A stretch of 13,448 nucleotides of DNA from an uncultured Gammaproteobacteria bacterium. Lineage in GTDB: Bacteria > Pseudomonadota > Gammaproteobacteria > GCA-2729495. Shown here one piece after another: positions 1-6,398 of the stretch. The stretch spans positions 5,189-18,636 of the forward strand of contig CAMYJV010000053.1 of the NCBI GenBank assembly GCA_947258805.1, in the 5' to 3' direction. Position numbers and translations under genes: made by a program. How positions within the stretch are numbered: position 1 is the first letter of the stretch; every line of letters begins with the position of its first letter. The notes under the pieces were generated by a model, which searched no databases, had not been told where the DNA came from, and worked only from the letters and a program-made list of their open reading frames with translations.

Positions 1-211
1 GCACGCGCTCGTCGGCGGCGAGCCCGAGGTAGTCGTTGCTGCAGAAATTCAGCAACCGGCGGCCGCCCACCTGCACCTCGCGGCCCTGCCCCGCCTCGAG
101 CACCCGCCGGCGCCGGTACATCTGCTGTTCGCGCAACGCATCGAGCTGCGCCTGCATGTCGTCGAATCCCGTCAAGACCCGCCTGCTGACCAGTTGTCGG
201 AGGATCGTCAT
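1..211 (-). CDS. bioF: 8-amino-7-oxononanoate synthase, N-terminal fragment (cut by window edge)
   Basis: BioF is the PLP-dependent enzyme that condenses pimeloyl-ACP (or -CoA) with L-alanine to give 8-amino-7-oxononanoate, the first committed step of biotin ring assembly, in the cytoplasm. Only about 70 codons are visible, the rest lying left of position 1. The frame reads a helical leader (MQAQLDALREQQMYRRRR), then RVLEAGQGREVQVGGRRLL, then NFCSNDYLGLA, which is the hallmark start of the alpha-oxoamine synthase fold. The start is uncertain: ATG at 211 has no clear ribosome binding site. A TTG about 14 codons in is preceded by AGGCGGG, and the ATG at 157 would begin at MQAQL, closer to typical family starts. 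The gene is divergent from the hydrolase at 282. The substrate-binding and Lys-PLP regions are outside the window, so integrity cannot be judged. Confidence 0.85.
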   Translation of the reverse strand, partial: MTILRQLVSRRVLTGFDDMQAQLDALREQQMYRRRRVLEAGQGREVQVGGRRLLNFCSNDYLGLAADERV

Positions 212-281
212 TCTAACCGGGTTGCACAGGCCGGCCGGCGCTATGCTGGCCAGGCTCCATGCAGCACAAAGACAGACCCCA

Positions 282-1142
282 ATGCAGACCTGGCAGATAG
301 GCAACGTAAGCATCATGCGGATCATCGAGACCGAAGACACGTCGATGACCGCCGAAATCATGCTGCCGGACGCGACGCCGGAACGCGTGCTGGCCATCAG
401 CTGGCTGCGCCCGCACTTTGTCGACGACGACGGGCGGCTCATTTCCAGCATCTACTCCTTATTAGTGGAGAGCCAGGGCCAGCGGCTGGTGGTGGACACC
501 TGCCTCGGCAACGACAAACCGCGCGCGGTGCCGGACTGGAACCACCGGCAGGGACGGTTTCTCGACGAGATCGCTGCGGCCGGCTTTCCGCGGGAGTCGG
601 TTGACTACGTGGTCTGCACGCACCTGCACCCGGACCACGTGGGCTGGAACACCATGCTGGTGGACGGTGCGTGGGTGCCGACCTTTCCAAACGCCCGCTA
701 CCTGTTCAGCCAGGCGGACTGGGACTGGCTCGACCAGGCGCCTGTGACACCGCTCGGCGACTATTGCGGCGACTCGGTGCGGCCCATCATCGCCGCCGGC
801 CTCGCGGAGCTCATTACGCCGGACCATGCGATCACGGACGAGGTGCAGCTGGTGTCCACGCCCGGCCATTCACCCGGGCACCTGAGCGTGGAGATCGAGT
901 CGGCCGGCAACCGGGCGATCATTACCGGCGACCTGATGCACCATCCCTGCCAGATCGCGCAGCCGAAGTGGTGCAGCAATTTCGACTTCGACCAGGCACG
1001 GGCACTGACCACGCGGGAAGAGTTCATCGCCGGCCACAGCGGCGAGCCCGTGCTCGTGATCGGCACGCACTTCGCAACGCCATCTGCCGGTTACATCGTG
1101 CCCGACGGGGGCACGCATCGCCTGGTGTTGACCAGAAAATAG
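282..1142 (+). CDS. MBL-fold metallo-hydrolase (lactonase/hydrolase type)
   Basis: Predicted cytoplasmic zinc hydrolase of 286 aa with the metallo-beta-lactamase fold. All expected metal ligands are visible: HLHPDH at residues 114-119 (HxHxDH), TPGHSPGH with His196, TGD with Asp217, and GTHF with His263. There is no signal peptide. The sequence resembles a proteobacterial subgroup with the phrases DATPERVL, VDTCLGNDKPR and HVGWNTMLVDG; the family includes AHL-lactonase-like and other ester/lactone hydrolases, but the substrate cannot be read from sequence. The frame is open upstream to about position 36, but ATG 282 was chosen because MQTWQIGNVSIMRIIE matches normal family N-termini and because further upstream the frame overlaps bioF. 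An internal ATG at residue 12 is an alternative. The 70-nt gap to bioF must hold both start regions. Confidence 0.85.
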   Translation: MQTWQIGNVSIMRIIETEDTSMTAEIMLPDATPERVLAISWLRPHFVDDDGRLISSIYSLLVESQGQRLVVDTCLGNDKPRAVPDWNHRQGRFLDEIAAAGFPRESVDYVVCTHLHPDHVGWNTMLVDGAWVPTFPNARYLFSQADWDWLDQAPVTPLGDYCGDSVRPIIAAGLAELITPDHAITDEVQLVSTPGHSPGHLSVEIESAGNRAIITGDLMHHPCQIAQPKWCSNFDFDQARALTTREEFIAGHSGEPVLVIGTHFATPSAGYIVPDGGTHRLVLTRK

Positions 1143-1238
1143 CGCAACGTTAGTCACCCTGCCCGCTGACATCTGCGCGACACGATCACTAGGTAGAAGC
1201 CCTTAGCCCCGATCCGCAAGCCGCGCGCCCCCGCATGC

Positions 1239-1283
1239 TAGATTCATCGCTGATGTCATCAGCGGCATCCGTAGAGGGGGATA
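1239..1283 (+). promoter_or_regulatory. Candidate promoter/operator region of the LLM oxidoreductase gene
   Basis: A perfect palindrome CGCTGATGTCATCAGCG (8-bp arms around one T) lies at 1248-1264, just downstream of a -10-like TAGATT at 1239-1244 (4 of 6 matches; no good -35 was seen). A strong Shine-Dalgarno, AGAGGGGG, follows about 6 nt before ATG 1287. The position between -10 and ribosome binding site is where a dimeric repressor of the GntR or TetR type would block transcription. The palindrome and SD are seen directly; operator function is inference. Confidence 0.45.
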
Positions 1284-1286
1284 AAA

Positions 1287-2297
1287 ATGGAGCTGGACCT
1301 GATTCTGGAACCCGACCTTAGGCCCGACGAGGTCAAGGAACTCGGGCTGCTGGCGGAGCGATACGGCTTTCGTGCGATCTGGCTGCAGAACTACGCCCGC
1401 GCCCGCGACGCCTTCCTTACCGCCGTGCCCGTGGCCATGGCGACGGAACGCCTGCATGTCGGCGTGGTGGTCGTCAGTCCCTACGAGATGCATCCGCTGA
1501 AGATCGCGAACGCCGTTGCCACGCTGGCGGAATACGCCGGCGGCAGGGCCTGCGTGGTCGTCGGCGCCGGCGGCGAATGGAATGGTGTAATGGGCATCGA
1601 TTACGGCAAGCGCCTGACGACTGCACGAGAAGCCCAGCAGATCGTGATCGGTGCGTTGTCAGGCGGCAGCTTTAACTTCGAGGGTGAGATTTTCCACGCC
1701 CGCGGCTTCGCTGCCCCGTGGTACCAGGACCCGCGGCCACTGATCTACGGCGGGGCCAGCGGCGAGCAGCTGCTGCACGTGGTGGCCGAGCATGCCGACG
1801 GCGTCATGATGAGCGACATCCAGCCGGCCATGTTCCCCCACCACATGCCGCATCTCAGGGACGGGCTCGAGCAGGCCGGCCGCAGCGGCGAGGATTTCAA
1901 AATCAGCAATTTCCTGGCCTGGCACGTCAAGGCCGACCCGGAGGACTCCTACCGTGAATCCCGCCGGGAGCTGATGATCCGGGGCTGGCTCGAGCGGCCG
2001 TGGCTGGAACCCTACCTTGAAGCCGATGCGGTGGCGCTGGTCGAAGAGCATAAGGGCGCGTTTCTGCAGGCTTTCCGGGACCGTTCCGGCGAGGTAGCAG
2101 GCGTGCCACCAGACATAGTGCAGACCCTGGTAGACGAATTGAGCATGGCCGGCGGCCCGGATTCCGTCGACGGGCATATTGAGCGCTTCAAGCGCTTTGC
2201 TGCCGAAGGGTTCACGGAAATTGCGGTCAGAATCCACGATGATCCAGCAGATTCCATACGGATGCTGGGCGAGCAGGTGTTACCTGCGCTGAGATAG
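1287..2297 (+). CDS. LLM-class flavin-dependent (F420- or FMN-type) oxidoreductase
   Basis: 336-aa soluble protein of the luciferase-like monooxygenase superfamily (TIM barrel). Visible family features are the N-terminal barrel start MELDLILEPDL, then EVKELGLLAERYGFRAIWL, then SPYEMHPLKIANAVATLAEY near residues 64-83, GAGGEWNG at 93-100, and the C-terminal half phrase PLIYGGASGEQLLHVVAEHA at 151-170. Length is normal for the family, which holds both F420-dependent reductases and FMN-dependent monooxygenases; the cofactor and substrate cannot be decided here. The start is secure because of the excellent upstream AGAGGGGG and the family-like N-terminus. No partner flavin reductase or F420 gene is nearby, so the gene seems to be a single-gene unit with a palindromic candidate operator. 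A weak hairpin, no T-tract, follows the stop. Confidence 0.82.
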   Translation: MELDLILEPDLRPDEVKELGLLAERYGFRAIWLQNYARARDAFLTAVPVAMATERLHVGVVVVSPYEMHPLKIANAVATLAEYAGGRACVVVGAGGEWNGVMGIDYGKRLTTAREAQQIVIGALSGGSFNFEGEIFHARGFAAPWYQDPRPLIYGGASGEQLLHVVAEHADGVMMSDIQPAMFPHHMPHLRDGLEQAGRSGEDFKISNFLAWHVKADPEDSYRESRRELMIRGWLERPWLEPYLEADAVALVEEHKGAFLQAFRDRSGEVAGVPPDIVQTLVDELSMAGGPDSVDGHIERFKRFAAEGFTEIAVRIHDDPADSIRMLGEQVLPALR

Positions 2298-2301
2298 ACT
2301 G

Positions 2302-2324
2302 CGGGTTTTCCGGGCACGGACCCG
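2302..2324 (+). terminator. Weak hairpin downstream of the LLM oxidoreductase gene
   Basis: CGGGT (2302-2306) and CCG (2310-2312) pair with CGG (2317-2319) and ACCCG (2320-2324), giving an 8-bp stem with a TTT bulge and a 4-nt loop, 5 nt after the TAG stop. No T-run follows, so intrinsic termination would be weak; it may only protect the mRNA 3' end. Confidence 0.25.
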
Positions 2325-2362
2325 TCAAGCGCCAGCCCATCCGGTTGTTGTACGGAGAGGAT

Positions 2363-3997
2363 GTGGGCAAATTTGGGCAGGGATTCGCCCTTCGGTTGAT
2401 CGCCGGGGCAGCGGTTTTTCTCGTGGCATCCCTCGCCGCGCCGCTCCTGTTTGCCCAGGACGACGGCCAGATTCTCTACCAGGAACCGCTGCGTCTGCTG
2501 CCGGCGGATGCCGGCCGGGATGTCGCAGATCGTTTGGTCTTCGACGCGCACGGCCGCCGCTTCGAGCTGGTCCTGACACCCAATGCGCGCCTGCAGCGCC
2601 GCCGCGTTCGCCTCGACTACGACCTGCTCCGCGGCCGAGTCGACGGCGCGCCCGACTCATGGGTGCGCCTGACCCGTCGCGGCGACCGGCTGTCCGGCAT
2701 GTTTTTCGACGGCGCGGAACACTACGCCATTGAACCGTGGACAGACATCGCCGCACTGTCGGCGACCGGCGGCGACAACGCGGGCGCAACGAATGCCGTC
2801 TACCGCATGCGCGACGTGCTGCTGCCGGTGGGCGCTGCCAGCTGTGGTCCGGCACTGCCGGCGAAAGTGGTACGCGGCGACGTGGCCTTCGCCGAGCTCG
2901 GCGAGGAGCTAGGCAACCTGCCCAAACTCGAGGCGCAGGGCGCCACCCGGCGTATCGAGCTGCGGGCGGTAGCCGACTACGAATTCTTCCAGGCCTGGGG
3001 CATCACGTCGGAAGCGGAGATCCTGTCGCGCATGAACGTCGTTGACGGCATCTTTAGCTCGCAGCTCGGGCTGGAAGTCGATGTCGCGGCGATAGAAGTC
3101 TTCCAGACGGCCGCCGACCCCTTTACCACTAATGTAGCCAGCGACCTGCTGGACGAGGTGGTGGACTACCGGGTCAGCCGTGCGACCGGCGAGGGCCTGA
3201 CACACTTGTTCACGTGGCGGGACCTGCAGGGCACGACCCGCGGCATCGCCTACCTTGGCAGCGCGTGCATGACCACCTTCGCTGCAGCCCTCAGCCAGCA
3301 AGTGGGGTCGAACCTGACCTTTGGCTCGCTGATCGCCGCGCATGAAATCGGCCACAACCTGAACGCCCAGCACGACGGCGAGGTATCTACAGACCCCGGT
3401 TTTCCAAACGCTTGCGACACGGTGCCGGAAACCTTCCTGATGGCCCCCACCATCACCGGGTCTGACCAGTTTTCCCAGTGCAGCATCGACACGATGACGA
3501 ACTACCTGAACACGCTGCCAACCTCCTGCGTAGCGGGCATCGGGCCGTACCTGGACGGCGTGCCCGCCAACCTGCCGGCGGTAGTCGATACGCCCAAAAC
3601 CCTGAATTTCCGGGTCATCAACACCGGTGGCGCAGCAACGGGCGTTGAGCTGAGCCTGACCTACCCTGCCAATCTAGACGTGCAACCGCAGGGCCTCGCC
3701 TGCACCCTCAGTCAGGGCAGCGCGCTGTGTGATCTTGGTGACCTCGCCGACAGCGAGCAGGTGCCGTTGAGCTTCGAGATCCAGTCACCTACAACGGGCA
3801 ATTTCGCGATGATCGTCGCGCTGGCGACCGACCTGACGCCGGACGCTGACCGCGCCACGATCACCGTCAACGTGCAGGCCACGGCCACGGTCCAGGACGG
3901 CGGCGGCGGCGGCGGTGGTGGTGTGCTCGGTCCCTGGACCCTGGCGCTGCTGTTCGGCAGCTGCCTTGCCCTGCGGCGCCGCGCTACTCTGCGGTAA
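2363..3997 (+). CDS. Secreted reprolysin-like (M12B-type) zinc metalloprotease with GlyGly-CTERM-like tail
   Basis: 544-aa secreted pre-pro-enzyme. The signal peptide (about residues 1-31) has an Arg/Lys n-region, a hydrophobic core, and cleavage likely after LLFA. A propeptide follows: FELVLTPN and DSWVRLTRRGDRLSGMFFDG match the M12B propeptide pattern, and SCG near residue 161 could be a cysteine switch. The catalytic domain starts near residue 196. HEIGHNLNAQHD at 327-338 is the zinc site (His327, Glu328, His331, His337) and LMAPTITGSDQFSQCS is the Met-turn with Met360. The usual Gly of HExxHxxGxxHD is Asn334. A beta-sandwich-like domain (DUF11-like, about 400-505) follows, then Gly8 (513-520), a hydrophobic segment and Arg-Arg-Arg, like a GlyGly-CTERM sorting tail. 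GTG 2363 is preferred (GGAG 5 nt upstream, compact signal peptide) over TTG 2345. The last 14 nt overlap the convergent CoA-transferase gene. Confidence 0.8.
   Translation: MGKFGQGFALRLIAGAAVFLVASLAAPLLFAQDDGQILYQEPLRLLPADAGRDVADRLVFDAHGRRFELVLTPNARLQRRRVRLDYDLLRGRVDGAPDSWVRLTRRGDRLSGMFFDGAEHYAIEPWTDIAALSATGGDNAGATNAVYRMRDVLLPVGAASCGPALPAKVVRGDVAFAELGEELGNLPKLEAQGATRRIELRAVADYEFFQAWGITSEAEILSRMNVVDGIFSSQLGLEVDVAAIEVFQTAADPFTTNVASDLLDEVVDYRVSRATGEGLTHLFTWRDLQGTTRGIAYLGSACMTTFAAALSQQVGSNLTFGSLIAAHEIGHNLNAQHDGEVSTDPGFPNACDTVPETFLMAPTITGSDQFSQCSIDTMTNYLNTLPTSCVAGIGPYLDGVPANLPAVVDTPKTLNFRVINTGGAATGVELSLTYPANLDVQPQGLACTLSQGSALCDLGDLADSEQVPLSFEIQSPTTGNFAMIVALATDLTPDADRATITVNVQATATVQDGGGGGGGGVLGPWTLALLFGSCLALRRRATLR
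3899..3922 (+). repeat. GGC/GGT trinucleotide tract coding for Gly8
   Basis: Eight consecutive glycine codons (GGC then GGT) form the linker before the C-terminal hydrophobic segment of the metalloprotease. As a trinucleotide run it could change length by slippage without breaking the reading frame. Confidence 0.8.
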
Positions 3998-5186
3998 TGA
4001 CCCCGTCGGCCAGCAGCGCATCGATTTCGTCCGCGCTGTAGCCCGCCTCTGCCAGGACCTCCCGCGTATGCTCCCCGGCCCGGGGCACGTCCAGCCGCAC
4101 GCCGAAGCGCTCTCCGGCCATTTCCAGCGGCAGGCCCGGCAGCCTCGCCGGCTCGCCCTTGTGTGCACCGTCCGTCACCGTCAGCGGTAACAGCCCGCCA
4201 CCGGCGGCAAGGTGCGGGTCGTCGAACAGTTCTTCCGGCCTGGTGATCGGCGCGAAAGGCAAGCCGGTCTTCTCGAGCTTGGCCATCAGCTGCGCTTTCG
4301 TGTACTGGCGGAACGTATCCTTGATGACAGGCAGGAGGCGGTCTTTGTGTGTCACACGATCGTTGTTGGTGTCCAGGCTCGAATCGTTGGCCAACTCATC
4401 CAGCCCGAAGGCCTCGCAAAACACTTTCCACTGCTTGTCGCTCACCACACCCACAAACACCTGGTCGTCGTCACCGGTATCGAACACCTGGTAAATGGCC
4501 CAGGCGGATACGCGCGCCGGCATCGGCGCGGCCGCCTTGCCGGTCACCGCGTATTGCGCCATGTGCTGGCCCACCAGGAACACGGTGCTCTCGAACAGCG
4601 ACGCAACCACGTGCTGGCCCTTGCCGGTGGCCTCGCGCTGGAACAGCGCCGCAAGCACACCGGTGGCGCCGAACATGCCGCCCTGCACGTCGATGACCGA
4701 CGTACCGGCCCGCAGTGGCTGGCCCGGCGGCCCGGTCATGTATGCAAGCCCGCCCATCATCTGGGCCACTTCGTCCAGCGCGGTGCGATGTGCGTAGGGG
4801 CCGCTTAAAAAGCCTTTCTCGGAGCAATAGATCAGCCGCGGATTACGGGCCGACAGCGTGTCGTAACCGAAACCGAGGCGGTCCATGGTACCGGCGCGAA
4901 AATTCTCGATCACGACATCCGCATCGTCGATCAGCTTCAGCACCGCTTGTTTGCCGGCCTCGGACTTCAGGTTCACGCACAGGCTGCGCTTGTTACGGTT
5001 GTACATCGGGAAGTACCCGGCACCGGAACCCGGCAGTCGGCGGGTATTGTCACCGCCGTTGGGTTCGATCTTGATCACGTCGGCGCCCATGTCCGCCAGG
5101 ATCAGCCCTGCCGCCGGGCCCATGACCATATGCGTGAACTCGATTACCTTGACGCCGGTTAGCGGCCCTGCGTGATCTTCAGACAT
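3984..5186 (-). CDS. CaiB/BaiF family (class III) CoA-transferase
   Basis: 400-aa cytoplasmic enzyme that moves CoA between carboxylic acids through an aspartyl-CoA anhydride. Family features: LTGVKVIEFTHMVMGPAAG (9-27), ADMGADVIKIEP (31-42), the NRNKRSLCVNLK stretch (63-74), ENFRAGTMDRLGFGY (94-108), and TSVIDVQGGMFGATG (162-176), where Asp166 is the expected catalytic aspartate. The C-terminal small domain has FAPITRPEELFDDPHL. Length is normal. Start ATG 5186 has GGGAA about 6 nt upstream and a family-like N-terminus. The substrate cannot be read directly, but the gene is divergent from an HMG-CoA lyase with 143 nt between the starts. A role in activating 3-hydroxy-3-methylglutarate, glutarate or a related dicarboxylate (compare succinyl-CoA:glutarate CoA-transferase, SUGCT) is a reasonable inference. 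The 3' end overlaps the metalloprotease gene on the other strand. Confidence 0.88.
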   Translation of the reverse strand: MSEDHAGPLTGVKVIEFTHMVMGPAAGLILADMGADVIKIEPNGGDNTRRLPGSGAGYFPMYNRNKRSLCVNLKSEAGKQAVLKLIDDADVVIENFRAGTMDRLGFGYDTLSARNPRLIYCSEKGFLSGPYAHRTALDEVAQMMGGLAYMTGPPGQPLRAGTSVIDVQGGMFGATGVLAALFQREATGKGQHVVASLFESTVFLVGQHMAQYAVTGKAAAPMPARVSAWAIYQVFDTGDDDQVFVGVVSDKQWKVFCEAFGLDELANDSSLDTNNDRVTHKDRLLPVIKDTFRQYTKAQLMAKLEKTGLPFAPITRPEELFDDPHLAAGGGLLPLTVTDGAHKGEPARLPGLPLEMAGERFGVRLDVPRAGEHTREVLAEAGYSADEIDALLADGVITAE

Positions 5187-5329
5187 CGTGTTTCCCGATT
5201 TGCTAAAATTATTCAGCCGCTTGCGCCGGCTGTCCCCACGTTGCCGGGGACCGCATTATGCCTCAAGGCCCACCGCCATCGCATTGCCAGAGGCTCGTGC
5301 GCCGCGCGGGCTCCCAGCCAGGACACAAC
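5187..5329. promoter_or_regulatory. Shared divergent promoter region, CoA-transferase / HMG-CoA lyase
   Basis: A 143-nt region between two divergent start codons must carry both promoters. It holds an AT-rich patch (5203-5213) with TAAAAT on the plus strand at 5204-5209 and, on the minus strand, an AATAAT/TAATTT-like stretch, but no convincing -35 for either. An inverted repeat GTCCCC-N8-GGGGAC occupies 5232-5251 and could be a binding site controlling both genes. AGGA about 8 nt before ATG 5330 is the likely ribosome binding site of the lyase. Promoter assignment is inference from layout. Confidence 0.35.
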
Positions 5330-6277
5330 ATGAACGACATCGACGTATTGATCAGTGAGGTCGGCCCGCGTGACGGGCTGCAGAGCATTCAATCCATCAT
5401 GCCCATCGAGGCCAAGAAAGCCTGGATCCAGGCCGAAGCCGCCGCCGGCGTGCGGGAGATCGAGGTGGGCTCCTTCGTGCCGCCGAAGCTGCTGCCGCAG
5501 CTGGCGGATACGGCTGAGGTCGTTGCCTACGCGCGCACGATTCCGGGCCTGACGGTGGCCGCGCTGGTGCCCAACTTCAAGGGTGCAGAGAACGCGGTGG
5601 AGGCCGGCGCGCACAAGATCACGCTGCCCCTGTCCGTCAGCGAAACCCACAGCCAGGCGAACCTGAAGAAGACGCACGCGCAGGTGTTGGAAGAAGTCCG
5701 GAAAATTGTCGAGCTGCTGAACACGCTGCCGGCGGACAAGCGGCCCGCCTTCGAGGGAGGCCTCTCCACTGCCTTCGGTTGCACCCTGGAAGGCGCGGTG
5801 CCCGAAGCCAAGGTGGTGAACCTGGCGCGGCAGCTGATCGGCCTGGGCTGCGACGAGGTAGGCCTGTCGGATACCACCGGCTACGCGAACCCGACCCAGC
5901 TGCGCCGGCTGATCAAGCTGGTCTGGGCCGAGGTGGGCAAGGACAAGCTCACGGGCGTGCACCTGCACAATACACGCGGCCTCGGGCTGGCCAATGTGGT
6001 GGCCGCACTGGAAGAAGGCATCACGACCATCGACAGCTCTCTGGGCGGCCTGGGCGGCTGCCCCTTTGCACCGGGCGCCAGCGGCAACATCGTCACTGAA
6101 GACCTGGCCTTCATGCTCGACGCGATGGGCCTGCGTACCGGCATCGATCTCGACAAGCTATTGATGGTGCGCGAGATCGTGATCGCGGCGCTGCCAGATG
6201 AAGAGATGTACGGCTTCACGCCGGATGCTGGCCTGCCAAAGGGCTACGGTGCCGGTGGCTGGGGCGTGGCGGCCTGA
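5330..6277 (+). CDS. mvaB: Hydroxymethylglutaryl-CoA lyase
   Basis: 315-aa DRE-TIM metallolyase that splits HMG-CoA into acetoacetate and acetyl-CoA, the last step of leucine breakdown, in the cytoplasm. The active-site residues are all present: GPRDGLQ with Arg14 and Asp15, metal ligands His211 and His213 in VHLHNTRG, and the signature GLGGCPFAPGASGN with catalytic Cys244 and Asn253. Their spacing equals that of the human enzyme (His233, His235, Cys266, Asn275). Other conserved stretches are SFVPPKLLPQLADTAEV and STAFGCTLEG. Start ATG 5330 was chosen because the protein then begins MNDIDVLISEVGPRDG, as usual, with AGGA upstream; the in-frame ATG at 5258 would add 24 residues not typical of the family. 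Divergent from the CoA-transferase gene, which suggests joint control and a shared acyl-CoA pathway. Confidence 0.93.
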   Translation: MNDIDVLISEVGPRDGLQSIQSIMPIEAKKAWIQAEAAAGVREIEVGSFVPPKLLPQLADTAEVVAYARTIPGLTVAALVPNFKGAENAVEAGAHKITLPLSVSETHSQANLKKTHAQVLEEVRKIVELLNTLPADKRPAFEGGLSTAFGCTLEGAVPEAKVVNLARQLIGLGCDEVGLSDTTGYANPTQLRRLIKLVWAEVGKDKLTGVHLHNTRGLGLANVVAALEEGITTIDSSLGGLGGCPFAPGASGNIVTEDLAFMLDAMGLRTGIDLDKLLMVREIVIAALPDEEMYGFTPDAGLPKGYGAGGWGVAA

Positions 6278-6318
6278 AGCAAACGGCGGGCGCCCGGCGG
6301 GTCGCTCGGCGACGAAAA

Positions 6319-6347
6319 ACGGGCCGGTTCATCACGAACCGCCCCGT
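6319..6347 (-). terminator. Rho-independent terminator of the porin gene, possibly bidirectional
   Basis: ACGGGCCGGTTC and GAACCGCCCCGT pair over 11 of 12 positions (one C-C mismatch) around the loop ATCAC. Read on the minus strand, the stem is followed at once by a TTTTT run, so it is a classic intrinsic terminator 52 nt after the porin stop codon. On the plus strand, 42 nt after the lyase stop, only TGTCATTT follows, so it would be weaker for that gene. Confidence 0.85.
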
Positions 6348-6398
6348 TGTCATTTCGGGACCTGAGTAGTCAGATCCGTCTGTCGATGCAATGGCCGG

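Noticed and set aside
36..281. Upstream part of the open frame that continues into the MBL hydrolase
   Set aside because: It lies over the N-terminal coding region of bioF on the other strand, reads as low-complexity Arg/Cys/Ser, and family members start at the equivalent of ATG 282.
1659..2237. 192-codon minus-strand open frame inside the LLM oxidoreductase gene
   Set aside because: It is a frame shadow of a well-supported gene, with no recognisable domain and no ribosome binding site noted.
2345..2362. TTG at 2345 as start of the metalloprotease
   Set aside because: It would place acidic residues before the signal peptide and has no ribosome binding site; GTG 2363 has GGAG 5 nt upstream and a normal signal-peptide n-region.
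5258..5329. In-frame ATG at 5258 as start of the HMG-CoA lyase
   Set aside because: The added 24 residues are Pro/Arg-rich and unlike family N-termini; ATG 5330 has AGGA upstream and leads directly into the conserved EVGPRDGLQ.
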